The position numbers and the translations under genes were made by a program. Shown in pieces: positions 31,863 through 40,393 of a stretch of DNA of 44,595 nt. Origin of the DNA: Clostridiales bacterium (GTDB lineage Bacteria; Bacillota_A; Clostridia; Saccharofermentanales; Saccharofermentanaceae); NCBI GenBank assembly GCA_024695545.1, contig JAILHZ010000176.1, positions 1 to 44,595 on the forward strand. Reading direction: 5' to 3'. Below the pieces are notes generated by a model. The model worked only from the letters and a program-made list of their open reading frames with translations. It was not told the origin of the DNA and did no database searches. The stretch's first letter is position 1; every line of letters starts with the position of its first letter.

Positions 31863-33110
31863 ATGCGCGGTGAAGGAAAGAAAATCCTGGCATTCCTCAT
31901 GGCCGGAACGATCGCTTTCGGTGCTTTCGGATGCAAGAAGAAAAACAAGAATACTGCCGGCGGGGAAAGTGAGCCGGAGGATACCGGACGTCACGAGCAG
32001 CATATCAGTCTTACGGAGACGACAGTCAATGTGAATCAAGTGCAGCTTTATACCTCCAGGGAGATCAAGCTGGATCCGGTCCTTAACTACGACAAGGAGC
32101 AGCTCGTCGAGGGAACCGATTATACGGTTACATATACGGACAATACGCTTCCCGGTATCGGAGAGATGACGATCAGCGGTATGGGAACGTTTACCGGTGT
32201 TGTCAAGATCCCGTTCCAGATCGTCCTGAACGAGGAGTTCTGTGATGATCCGCTGCATGCGGACACGCTATACTTCGTGAAAGATTTTTACGAAGAGTTC
32301 CTGGGACGCCTTCCTTCCCGCGATGAGTGGGTGAATTACACGAAAGGGCTCGGAACAAAGAGCCTGACCGTAAGTGATTTCTTTACGGCAGTCCTGGAAG
32401 AATCAAAGGAGTATTCGACCAAGAATATCAGCGACTTTGACACTCTTGAGAAGGCATATAACCTCATCCTCGGAAGAGGTATGACGGACGAGGAGAAAGC
32501 CGACTCGAACAAGACCCTGCAGTCGAAGAGTGAGACAGCGATGACGATCCTGAGGGAACGCTTTAAGTCCCAGATGATGATCGATGCCTGCCTGAAAAAG
32601 AATCTTTACTCGGTCAAACTGGATCTCAGTGAACAGGAACTTCTGTCGGCGATGGATCTGAAAGAAGATTTCAAATGGGTCGGTGATCCCGTTATTGAGG
32701 ACTTCGACGGTGACGGCTTCAAGGAGGCCGTCCGTCAGGCAGGAAGAACAACCGGAAGCGGATATGAGACGGTATTCTACCATACGGACGGATACCACAC
32801 TTACGAATTTACCAGAGAATCGGGCTTAGCGGAGCCTTATATCTCCAGCTGGGTCATCATGAACGACAGCGGAAAGTCTTTCGTATACCGTCTTGCATGG
32901 CCGAACGGTACTCCCGGACAGGTGAACTATAACGGCCGTATCATCGGGTTCTCCAGAGAGACCTTCACGGTGCAGCTCCATGGAGAGTTCGGAGATGTCG
33001 TAAACCCGGATGTGAATTCAGTTGTGCTTGTCTACTTCGATCATGGCGGAACAGAATACTCGAGAAAGACCTTCCAGTTTAAGGATGGAAAATATCAGCC
33101 GGTAAGCTGA
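31863..33110 (+). CDS. Lipoprotein with Ig-like and DUF4214 domains
   Basis: A 415-residue lipoprotein (lipobox FGAFGC, C24). An Ig-like strand module (about 60-122: EGTDYTVTYTDNTLPGIGEM, SGMGTFTGVVKIPFQI) precedes a DUF4214 region (about 137-235: VKDFYEEFLGRLPSRDEWVN, AYNLILGRGMTDEEKADSN) and a C-terminal domain with the EF-like loop DFDGDGFKEA. DUF4214 is shared with the ectodomain of kinase A, suggesting contact or a common ligand on the outer membrane face. It is a candidate for the extracellular part of the export channel, which otherwise lacks EsaA. Confidence 0.78.
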   Translation: MRGEGKKILAFLMAGTIAFGAFGCKKKNKNTAGGESEPEDTGRHEQHISLTETTVNVNQVQLYTSREIKLDPVLNYDKEQLVEGTDYTVTYTDNTLPGIGEMTISGMGTFTGVVKIPFQIVLNEEFCDDPLHADTLYFVKDFYEEFLGRLPSRDEWVNYTKGLGTKSLTVSDFFTAVLEESKEYSTKNISDFDTLEKAYNLILGRGMTDEEKADSNKTLQSKSETAMTILRERFKSQMMIDACLKKNLYSVKLDLSEQELLSAMDLKEDFKWVGDPVIEDFDGDGFKEAVRQAGRTTGSGYETVFYHTDGYHTYEFTRESGLAEPYISSWVIMNDSGKSFVYRLAWPNGTPGQVNYNGRIIGFSRETFTVQLHGEFGDVVNPDVNSVVLVYFDHGGTEYSRKTFQFKDGKYQPVS

Positions 33111-33129
33111 TCGATACGGAGAGAAGAAA

Positions 33130-33885
33130 ATGCCGGAAAATTTTGCAATTAACTATTCCTGTATCACGGATAAGGGGCCCTGGAGAAAGTTCAACCAGGA
33201 CAATTTCCTGTGCGGGAAAACCTACAATAACCTGTTCGTGAAGGTGACGGAATACCCGCTGACCGGAACACTGTCCAGCGCTGAACCTTCGATCCTCGGA
33301 GTGTTCGATGGTATGGGCGGAGAACAGGACGGAGAACTCGCGGCGCTTTTTGCGGCTGAGACCGCTGCAAAGAAAGTGCTTTCACAGGAGCAGGAGAAAG
33401 ACCTTCTGGATATCTGTTTTACTGCAAATAAGCGCATCTATACATATGCGCAGGAAAATGAGCGCGGCTCGATGGGTTCTACGGCGGCGATGCTCGCCTT
33501 CGGCACAGACCGCATCAGTCTTTGCAATATCGGTGACAGCAAGATCTTCCTGATCCGTGACGGAACGATCACGCAGATCTCCGTTGACCACCTCTGTGAT
33601 GCGCCTCCGGGCAGGAAGCGGATGCTCTACCAGAATCTCGGTATTCCGGAGACTGACTTGAAGATCGATCCGAATATCGGATATATCAATTACAAGCCTG
33701 AAGACAGATATATAATCTGTTCGGACGGACTGACCGATATGGTTTCCCAGGACCAGATCCTGTATTCCGCTATGGCGTGGGATGTGGTCAATGCTTCGAA
33801 GGATCTGATGATGCGCGCGTTGCAAAACGGCGGAAAAGATAATATAACATTAATAGTGGCTCACGTGTCACGAGGGGTGAATTAA
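33130..33885 (+). CDS. PP2C-family Ser/Thr protein phosphatase, copy B
   Basis: A 251-residue soluble phosphatase with intact motifs: KFNQDNFLC, GVFDGMGGEQDGE (about 57-69), GSMGSTAAML, CNIGDSKIFLI, CSDGLTDM and KDNITLIVA. GGAGAGAAG precedes the ATG. It pairs with kinase B, whose TTG start lies two bases after its stop, mirroring the phosphatase A-kinase A pair. Confidence 0.92.
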   Translation: MPENFAINYSCITDKGPWRKFNQDNFLCGKTYNNLFVKVTEYPLTGTLSSAEPSILGVFDGMGGEQDGELAALFAAETAAKKVLSQEQEKDLLDICFTANKRIYTYAQENERGSMGSTAAMLAFGTDRISLCNIGDSKIFLIRDGTITQISVDHLCDAPPGRKRMLYQNLGIPETDLKIDPNIGYINYKPEDRYIICSDGLTDMVSQDQILYSAMAWDVVNASKDLMMRALQNGGKDNITLIVAHVSRGVN

Positions 33886-33886
33886 A

Positions 33887-36745
33887 TTGAGTAAAGTAAT
33901 TAAGAATTGGCCGTGGCCGGCGTGGATTCCGGTGCAATTGATCGGTAAGGGATCTTATGGTTCCGTTTATAAAGTAGAGCGGGATAACCCGACACTCGGC
34001 AAAGAGTATGCCGCCGTAAAGATGGTCTCAATTCCGAAGAGCGAAGAGGAGATCTCTGCACTTCGCGCGGACGGCATGTCGGAGCAGACAGTCGTCGAAT
34101 ACTACGATAATATCACGAAGAATTTCGTAAAAGAGATTCAGATGATGACCCAGTTCAAGGGCCTGAACAATATCGTCAGTATCGAAGATCACAAGGTATT
34201 TAAGAAACCGGAGGGTATCGGTTCGGATATCTTTATCCGCATGGAACTGCTGTCTACGATGGAGCAGTACACGAAAAGCCATACCCTGACGCAGGATGAA
34301 GTGATCAAACTCGGCTGTGATATGTGCAGCGCGCTCGAGAAGTGCTCGGAACTGTCGATCATTCACCGCGATATCAAGCCCGCGAATATTTTCGTCAACC
34401 GTTTCGGCGATTTTAAACTGGGAGATTTCGGTATCGCGAGAACTCTTTCCGATACGACAAATGCTCTTTCCCAGAGAGGTACCTTCGACTATATGGCACC
34501 GGAGGTCTATAACGGCACTCACTACGATTCCCGCGTGGATATCTATTCACTGGGACTGGTTCTTTATAAGTATCTGAATAACGGCTTTATGCCGTTTATC
34601 TCGGATAATACCCAGCTTGCCAACCCGACGATCCGTACCGAGGCTTTTAACCGGAGAATGCGCGGAGAGGCATTTGCCGGACCGTCTCAAGCCGGAACAG
34701 AACTTCAGAAGGTCATTCTGAAAGCATGTTCGTACAATCCAGAAGACCGTTACGCTACTGCTCTTGAGATGCATCAGGCACTTGAGAGAGTAAAGAGAGG
34801 ACAGCCGGCGGAAGTGGCTCCGCAGCAGTCTTCCTATATGCAGACCGCCGCGATGCCTGCTGCCATGGGTGGTGCGGCAATCGCCGCCTCACAGGTACAG
34901 CCGTACGCGGCTCCGTCATACCAGACACCTTCGAATCCCATTCCGCAGTATCCGGCATCTCCGAACCCGGCTTCACCTTATCCGGCAATGAATGGAGCAG
35001 GACAGGCATATCCTTCCCAGAATGCGCCCCGCCCGTATCCGCCGCAGGGATATCAGGCACCTCAGCAACAGTTCCGTCCGGGTTACGGTGCGGCAGCCGC
35101 TTCCGCTCAGGCTGCTCCTTCCGACATGTACGCAGGTGAGAAGACCTCATATGCCGGAGGTCCGAGAAAACCTTCTGAACCTTCCGAGAAGAGCAGCAGC
35201 CAGGGTAAGAACAAGCAGAAGCTGATCGTTGCGATCTGCAGTATTGCGCTGATCGTTGCGCTTGGCGCAGGTGTGATCATCTGGCTTGTGAAGTGGAATC
35301 CGAAGGATGATGCAAAATCGTCGAAGAAGACCACGAAGCGTGATTCCGGTGAAGTCGAAGATACAGTAGATGATACAACCAGAGAAGACTTCGAATTCCA
35401 GCTGACAGAAGACTATGTCACCATTTCCTTTGAAGGTTATGAAGGATACGGTAAGGCAAAGGCGGAAGTGAACTGGGCCGTCCTCGAGAAGGATCTTTTC
35501 GAGAAGGATCCGAATTTTAATGTCGAAGAATTGAAGAAGTGTATTCAGGAAGGAAAGATCGATCCGAGTTCAAAACTGAAGAACGGAGATATCGTCCAGT
35601 ATGAATGGCTGGTCGATAAGGGTGCCGCGCAGAAGAACTGCGGAGTTATCCTTGATTCTTCGATCTATGTGCACAGAAAGGTCGAGGGATTAGCTCAGGT
35701 TACGACATTCGATCCGTTTGACGGAATCAGCGTCTCTTTTGATGGCGTAAACGGCTTCGGACAGGCAAAGGTCGTCGGAGCACCTACAGTTGCTGCGGCC
35801 CAGCAGTTCTCATATACGCTTTCCAAGTCAGATTCCCTTTCCAATGGCGACGAGATCACTATCGTATTTAACTGGAACGATTCCCAGTCCGATGCTTTTA
35901 TCGAGGCAAACGGATGCTATCCGGCTACCCGCGATAAGAGGATCGTCGTCAGCGGACTTCCGGCGGCATACATCGGAAAGTCGACCGAGATCACCTCGCA
36001 GCAGTGGGCGGATATGGAGAACTTTGCGATCAATAAGCTGAAGGATTCGATTACGAAGAAGAAGTCAAGCAACCTGACCATCGAGATGACGAATCTTCTC
36101 GGATACTATACGCTGATCCCGAGATCGAACCCGGGACAGAACCAGAGTCACGTCTGCCTTGTATATCAGGTCTGGATCAAGGAGATCGTGAACGGCTATG
36201 AGATCAGAAGAGAATTCTTCCGCTGCATGACTTTCCATAATGTATATGCAGACGGAACGATTGTCCTGGATGACGAGCATTCGGATGTATCCGGTGATGC
36301 GATCTCGTTCGGCAGCTGGAAGATCAACGGATTCTATAACTACGATTCGCTGTATAAGACGGTCGTCGCGAAGAACTCGAATGATTATTACTGCGAGATG
36401 AATGTAAATGAAGACTTCATTAAGAAATACCCGCAGGTATATTCCAGAGACGGCATGTTCCTTAAGGATTTCGATATGTATGTGGTCGACGAGAACACGC
36501 TTCATAACTATACAGATAATGAACTTCAGTTCGCGATCGACGATATCCTTGCAAGTTACGGCTTCATCTTCAGCAGTAAGAGACAGAATAAGTTCGATTA
36601 CTACATCCAGTATCCATGGTATCATCCGTGCATCCCGGGCGATGAATTCAATGCACATCCGGATAATTACATCACGGATCCGATTGCGAAGAAGAACTTT
36701 GATAATCTTGTCTATGAGCGTGATCACACACGTAAGAACGGCTGA
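33887..36745 (+). CDS. Transmembrane Ser/Thr kinase with repeated ectodomain (kinase B)
   Basis: A 952-residue protein starting at TTG, with GAGGGGTGAA upstream. Kinase domain about 14-285: IGKGSYGSVYKV, K45, IIHRDIKPANIF with D162, and LGDFGIAR, all canonical. A Pro/Gln/Ala-rich cytoplasmic linker (about 305-430) precedes one membrane segment (about 445-470). Outside, two tandem repeats begin YVTISFEGYEGYGKAKAEV (about 509) and GISVSFDGVNGFGQAKVV (about 612), followed by a long beta-rich domain to the C-terminus. The topology kinase-TM-ectodomain is that of EssB, whose cytoplasmic part is a pseudokinase; this protein may occupy the EssB place. Last gene of the locus. Confidence 0.88.
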   Translation: MSKVIKNWPWPAWIPVQLIGKGSYGSVYKVERDNPTLGKEYAAVKMVSIPKSEEEISALRADGMSEQTVVEYYDNITKNFVKEIQMMTQFKGLNNIVSIEDHKVFKKPEGIGSDIFIRMELLSTMEQYTKSHTLTQDEVIKLGCDMCSALEKCSELSIIHRDIKPANIFVNRFGDFKLGDFGIARTLSDTTNALSQRGTFDYMAPEVYNGTHYDSRVDIYSLGLVLYKYLNNGFMPFISDNTQLANPTIRTEAFNRRMRGEAFAGPSQAGTELQKVILKACSYNPEDRYATALEMHQALERVKRGQPAEVAPQQSSYMQTAAMPAAMGGAAIAASQVQPYAAPSYQTPSNPIPQYPASPNPASPYPAMNGAGQAYPSQNAPRPYPPQGYQAPQQQFRPGYGAAAASAQAAPSDMYAGEKTSYAGGPRKPSEPSEKSSSQGKNKQKLIVAICSIALIVALGAGVIIWLVKWNPKDDAKSSKKTTKRDSGEVEDTVDDTTREDFEFQLTEDYVTISFEGYEGYGKAKAEVNWAVLEKDLFEKDPNFNVEELKKCIQEGKIDPSSKLKNGDIVQYEWLVDKGAAQKNCGVILDSSIYVHRKVEGLAQVTTFDPFDGISVSFDGVNGFGQAKVVGAPTVAAAQQFSYTLSKSDSLSNGDEITIVFNWNDSQSDAFIEANGCYPATRDKRIVVSGLPAAYIGKSTEITSQQWADMENFAINKLKDSITKKKSSNLTIEMTNLLGYYTLIPRSNPGQNQSHVCLVYQVWIKEIVNGYEIRREFFRCMTFHNVYADGTIVLDDEHSDVSGDAISFGSWKINGFYNYDSLYKTVVAKNSNDYYCEMNVNEDFIKKYPQVYSRDGMFLKDFDMYVVDENTLHNYTDNELQFAIDDILASYGFIFSSKRQNKFDYYIQYPWYHPCIPGDEFNAHPDNYITDPIAKKNFDNLVYERDHTRKNG

Positions 36746-36774
36746 TCCTAGCAAGCACAAATTGATCTGAAGAA

Positions 36775-36809
36775 AAGGCATGCTGAATATTCCGCAGCAT
36801 GCCTTTTAA
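36775..36809 (+). terminator. Terminator at the end of the secretion locus
   Basis: AAGGCATGCTG (36775-36785) pairs perfectly with CAGCATGCCTT (36795-36805), followed by TTAATTT. Confidence 0.85.
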
Positions 36810-36823
36810 TTTCATGAAATTGC

Positions 36824-36871
36824 TTGACAAAATCCTTATTAGGATTTATTATCAATAATAGAAAAGCACTT
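36824..36871 (+). promoter_or_regulatory. perR promoter with nested palindromes
   Basis: TTGACA (36824-36829), 17 bases, TATTAT (36847-36852). The spacer holds a perfect inverted repeat AAATCCT-TATT-AGGATTT (36830-36847), and a second one, TATTAT-CA-ATAATA (36847-36860), covers the -10 box. An AAAAGCACTT word (36862-36871) lies at the expected start of transcription. The palindromes are candidate autoregulatory sites. Confidence 0.65.
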
Positions 36872-36938
36872 GGACGCACGATATGCGGTCTGATGTGACT
36901 GTTTCAGAATCAATAAACCGAGTAAGGAGTTCCCGAAG

Positions 36939-37337
36939 ATGCAGGAGAGGAATACGCTTCAGAAAAGAATCGTTCACGAGACTCTGATCCGGATGTGCAA
37001 TCACCCCACCGCCGACGAAGTTGTCGCGGAGGTGCAGGCAGATTATCCGTCGATCTCGCGTGCGACAGTGTACCGTATTCTCAATAAGCTTGCCGATTCC
37101 GGTGAGGCTCTCCGAATCCGTATCAACAACGGTGCCGACCATTTCGACCACCAGACCTTCCCGCACTATCACGTGCACTGCAGTGAATGCGGCAAAGTCG
37201 CTGACGTCGCGATGCCGGTGGAGGACCTGGCCGATATGCTCTCCGATACTTCCGGTTACACGATCCTGGGATATTCACTTCAGTTCGACGGACTGTGCCC
37301 GGAGTGCAGTAAAGAAGCAGAAGAGCGCGGCGCGTAA
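36939..37337 (+). CDS. perR: Fur-family peroxide regulator (PerR-like)
   Basis: A 132-residue winged-helix metalloregulator. The DNA-binding part contains SISRATVYRILNKLADSGEA. The structural zinc site is C81/C84 and C120/C123. H22, D70 (DHFDHQ), H76 and H78 (FPHYHVHC) match the Fe/Mn ligands of PerR rather than a plain Fur. PerR represses peroxide defence genes until metal-catalysed His oxidation releases it. AAGGAG precedes the ATG. Reverse rubrerythrin starts 45 bases after the stop, so the target is its neighbour. Confidence 0.85.
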   Translation: MQERNTLQKRIVHETLIRMCNHPTADEVVAEVQADYPSISRATVYRILNKLADSGEALRIRINNGADHFDHQTFPHYHVHCSECGKVADVAMPVEDLADMLSDTSGYTILGYSLQFDGLCPECSKEAEERGA

Positions 37338-37382
37338 GCGTAGAAGTGCTTTTTAAATCTGATTAGACAAGGAGTATCGATT

Positions 37383-37970
37383 ATGACAAAGTTTGTATGT
37401 TCAGTATGTGGTTATGTTTACGAAGGCCCTGACGCACCGGATGAGTGCCCGGTATGCAAGGCAAAGAAGGCTGCTTTTAAGAAGATGGAAGAAGACATGG
37501 GTCTGGCTGCAGAGCACAAGTTCGGCGTATATGCACAGACTGTTAAGAATAATCCTGACATTTCCGAGGAGGATAAGAAGTATATCTTCGACCAGCTGAA
37601 GGCGAACTTCACCGGTGAGTGCTCTGAGGTCGGCATGTATCTTTGCATGGCCCGTATCGCATACAGAGAGGGCTATCCGGAGATCGGCCTGTACTGGGAA
37701 AAGGCTGCTTACGAAGAGGCTGAGCATGCGGCGAAGTTTGCTGAGCTCCTCGGTGAAGATCTCGAGCCGAACATGAAGGAGTCCACCAAGGCGAACCTTA
37801 AGTGGCGTGTAGACTGTGAATTCGGTGCTACCGCAGGTAAGACCGAGCTCGCTACATGTGCGAAGAAGAACAACCTCGATGCGATCCATGACACAGTACA
37901 TGAGATGGCTAGAGACGAGGCCCGTCACGGTAAGGCTCTGAAGGGTCTTCTCGACAGATACTTCGGCTGA
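37383..37970 (+). CDS. rbr: Reverse rubrerythrin
   Basis: A 195-residue peroxidase of anaerobes. The rubredoxin domain is at the N-terminus (C6, C9, C22, C25), the reverse of classical rubrerythrin. The four-helix di-iron domain shows the ExxH pairs EEAEHA and DEARHG and further acidic ligands ([23 protein letters not shown]). It reduces H2O2 (and O2) with electrons from NADH through rubredoxin reductases. AAGGAG precedes the ATG. Codon use is strongly biased, as for abundant proteins. In an operon with perR and ahead of the flavodiiron gene. Confidence 0.92.
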   Translation: MTKFVCSVCGYVYEGPDAPDECPVCKAKKAAFKKMEEDMGLAAEHKFGVYAQTVKNNPDISEEDKKYIFDQLKANFTGECSEVGMYLCMARIAYREGYPEIGLYWEKAAYEEAEHAAKFAELLGEDLEPNMKESTKANLKWRVDCEFGATAGKTELATCAKKNNLDAIHDTVHEMARDEARHGKALKGLLDRYFG

Positions 37971-38017
37971 TCTGATTCAGGCGCCGGATGGGGCGCTACC
38001 CGAAAAGAAGCATGAGG

Positions 38018-38052
38018 GGCGTCCGCAGAAGAGATGCGGACGCCTGTTCTTT
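38018..38052 (+). terminator. Terminator between rubrerythrin and flavodiiron genes
   Basis: GGCGTCCGCA (38018-38027) pairs with TGCGGACGCC (38035-38044), then TGTTCTTT. The T-run is imperfect, so partial read-through to the flavodiiron gene is possible. I see no clear promoter between the two. Confidence 0.7.
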
Positions 38053-38072
38053 ATCAAGAAAGGAAAGCACTT

Positions 38073-39866
38073 ATGTTTATCAGTAACGACATTAAGTATG
38101 TAGGCGTAAATGACCATAAGATCGACCTTTTTGAGGGACAGTATGATGTGCCGAACGGCATGGCGTATAACTCCTATGTGATTGCGGATTATAAGGTCGC
38201 AGTCATGGATACGGTCGATAAGAATTTCACACACGAGTGGCTCGATAATCTGGAAAAAGCACTGGCCGGCAAGGAACCGGATTATCTTATTGTCCAGCAC
38301 ATGGAGCCGGATCACTCTGCAAATATCGTGAACTTCATGAAGAACTATCCGAAGGCGGAGATCGTTTCTTCGCAGAAGGCTTTTACCATGATGAAGAACT
38401 TCTTCGGTACGGAATTCGAAGACCGCCGCATCGTGGTCGGGGAGGGCGATGAGCTTCCTCTCGGCAAGCACGTCCTGAAGTTTGTCGGGGCACCGATGGT
38501 GCACTGGCCGGAAGTCATCATGACCTACGATACTTTCGATAAAGTGCTTTTCAGTGCGGACGGATTCGGAAAGTTCGGCGCACTTGATGTAGAAGAGGAC
38601 TGGGCATGCGAAGCCCGCCGCTACTATATCGGCATCGTCGGAAAGTACGGCGCTCAGGTGCAGGCTGTCCTGAAGAAGGCGGCAGGACTTGAGATCAAGA
38701 CCATCTGCCCGCTGCACGGACCTGTTCTTACCGGGGATCTTTCTCCGTATCTTAAGCTCTACGACATCTGGTCTTCCTATGGTGTCGAGACTGAGGGCAT
38801 CGCGATCTTCTATACTTCTGTCTATGGTAATACGAAGGCGGCGGTGGATCTTCTTGCGAATAAGCTTAAAGAAAACGGCTGCCCAAAGGTCGTTGTGAAT
38901 GATCTTGCCAGAGAAGATATGGCCGAGTGCGTCGAGGATGCTTTCCGCTATGGAAGGATCGTTCTTGCGACCACGACATATAATGCGGATGTGTTCCCGT
39001 TCATGCGTGAGTTTATCCATCACCTCACGGAACGTCAGTTCCAGAACAAGACCATCGCCATGATCGAGAACGGTTCCTGGGCACCTCAGGCGATCCGCAC
39101 TATGAAGGCGATGCTCGAAAAGAGCAAGAACATCACTTATACAGAGAATAACGTGAAGATCATGTCTGCGCTGAACGACGAGTCGAAGGCACAGGTCGAT
39201 GCAATGGCCAAAGAACTCTGCCAGGACTATCTCGCGCAGAAAGATGATACTGCGAATAAGAATGACCTGACGGCGCTCTTTAACATCGGATACGGCCTTT
39301 ATGTCGTGACATCCAATGACGGTAAGAAGGACAACGGCCTGATCGTAAATACCGTTACACAGGTCACCAATACACCGAACCGTATCGCGGTCACGATCAA
39401 CAAGCAGAACTACTCGCACCATGTCATCAAGCAGACCGGTGTCATGAACGTCAACTGCCTGTCTGTCGAAGCGCCTTTCAAGGTATTCGAGAACTTCGGT
39501 TTCCAGAGCGGAAGAAATGTCGATAAGTTCGCAAATTGTGAGAATATCCTCCGTTCCGATAATGGTCTTATCTTCCTGCCGAAGTACATCAATTCCTTCA
39601 TGTCATTGAAGGTTGAAGATTATATCGATCTTGATACCCACGGCATGTTCATTTGTTCCGTGACTGAGTCCAGAGTGCTTTCCGATAAGGAGACAATGAC
39701 ATACACCTACTACCAGAAGAACGTCAAGCCGAAGCCGGAGACGGAAGGAAAGAAAGGCTGGGTCTGCAAGGTCTGCGGATATGTCTACGAAGGCGACGAG
39801 CTCCCGGATGACATCGTCTGCCCGCTCTGTAAGCACGGCGCTGCGGACTTCGAACCGATCGGATAA
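38073..39866 (+). CDS. fprA: Flavodiiron protein with flavin-reductase-like and rubredoxin domains
   Basis: A 597-residue O2/NO reductase. The metallo-beta-lactamase-like di-iron domain has HMEPDHSAN, H in MVHWPEV, D in FSADGFGKFG and H in CPLHGPVL. The flavodoxin domain (FYTSVYGNTKAAVDLL) follows, then a flavin-reductase-like FMN domain (about 405-545: FNIGYGLYVVTSN, VNTVTQVTNTPNRIAV, NYSHHVI) and a C-terminal rubredoxin ([10 protein letters not shown] ... CPLCKHG). The fusion gives the enzyme its own electron chain. I start at ATG 38073, not 13 codons upstream inside the terminator, because AAGGA precedes it and homologues begin there. Confidence 0.9.
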   Translation: MFISNDIKYVGVNDHKIDLFEGQYDVPNGMAYNSYVIADYKVAVMDTVDKNFTHEWLDNLEKALAGKEPDYLIVQHMEPDHSANIVNFMKNYPKAEIVSSQKAFTMMKNFFGTEFEDRRIVVGEGDELPLGKHVLKFVGAPMVHWPEVIMTYDTFDKVLFSADGFGKFGALDVEEDWACEARRYYIGIVGKYGAQVQAVLKKAAGLEIKTICPLHGPVLTGDLSPYLKLYDIWSSYGVETEGIAIFYTSVYGNTKAAVDLLANKLKENGCPKVVVNDLAREDMAECVEDAFRYGRIVLATTTYNADVFPFMREFIHHLTERQFQNKTIAMIENGSWAPQAIRTMKAMLEKSKNITYTENNVKIMSALNDESKAQVDAMAKELCQDYLAQKDDTANKNDLTALFNIGYGLYVVTSNDGKKDNGLIVNTVTQVTNTPNRIAVTINKQNYSHHVIKQTGVMNVNCLSVEAPFKVFENFGFQSGRNVDKFANCENILRSDNGLIFLPKYINSFMSLKVEDYIDLDTHGMFICSVTESRVLSDKETMTYTYYQKNVKPKPETEGKKGWVCKVCGYVYEGDELPDDIVCPLCKHGAADFEPIG

Positions 39867-39891
39867 CAGAAAACATAAAGAATAAATTGAA

Positions 39892-39924
39892 AGAACAGGC
39901 TTTCTCGGCCTGTTCTTTTTTTGT
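39892..39924 (+). terminator. Rho-independent terminator after fprA
   Basis: AGAACAGGC (39892-39900) pairs with GCCTGTTCT (39908-39916), followed by TTTTTTTG. Confidence 0.9.
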
Positions 39925-39955
39925 ATACTTACGAAGGATAAATCAATAAGAACGG

Positions 39956-40390
39956 ATGGCTCTTTCTATGAAGAATGTTGAACCATATGAACATAAAGTA
40001 CAGTACTACGAGACAGATAAGATGAGTATCACTCATCACAGTAACTACGTCCGCTGGATGGAAGAAGCGAGAGTCGATTTTTTAAGCAAGATCGGCTGGG
40101 ACTTCGATAAGATCGAGGAGAGCGGCGTGGCATCTCCGGTCATCTCTATCGACGTGAAGTATAAGGGAAGTACGACTTTTCCGGAGGTCATCACGATCTA
40201 TGTGAAGGTCCTTGTGCTGAAGGGTGTACGCCTGACTATCGGCTATGAGATGAAAAATTCGGAAGGAAAGGTCGTCTGTGAAGCGAAATCCGAGCACTGC
40301 TTTGTAAATATGGAAGGCCGTCCGATCCGGATCGAAAAGGACTGCCCGGAATTTTATCTGGCACTGTCGGAACTGGTCGAAGAAGAATAA
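39956..40390 (+). CDS. Acyl-CoA thioesterase (4-hydroxybenzoyl-CoA thioesterase family)
   Basis: A 144-residue hotdog-fold protein. YYETDKMSITHHSNYVRWME matches the 4HBT active-site helix (the usual D-x-M-G-x-x-H/N-x-x-x-Y pattern, with Ser for Gly), and strands VISIDVKYKGSTTFPEVI and VLKGVRLTIGYEM follow. It probably hydrolyses acyl-CoA thioesters. The ribosome site is poor for ATG 39956, and ATG 39968 in the same frame is an alternative. It converges on the AraC gene with only three bases between the stop codons. Confidence 0.85.
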   Translation: MALSMKNVEPYEHKVQYYETDKMSITHHSNYVRWMEEARVDFLSKIGWDFDKIEESGVASPVISIDVKYKGSTTFPEVITIYVKVLVLKGVRLTIGYEMKNSEGKVVCEAKSEHCFVNMEGRPIRIEKDCPEFYLALSELVEEE

Positions 40391-40393
40391 GAA

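Noticed and set aside
17706..36745. Integrated prophage or genomic island with att sites
   Set aside because: No integrase, recombinase, tRNA gene or flanking direct repeat is visible at either edge.
38034..38072. 13-codon N-terminal extension of the flavodiiron protein
   Set aside because: It begins inside the arm of a terminator hairpin and has no ribosome site; homologues begin at the later ATG.
37977..39422. 481-residue minus-strand frame
   Set aside because: It is the antisense of the flavodiiron gene and arises from codon bias in the sense strand.
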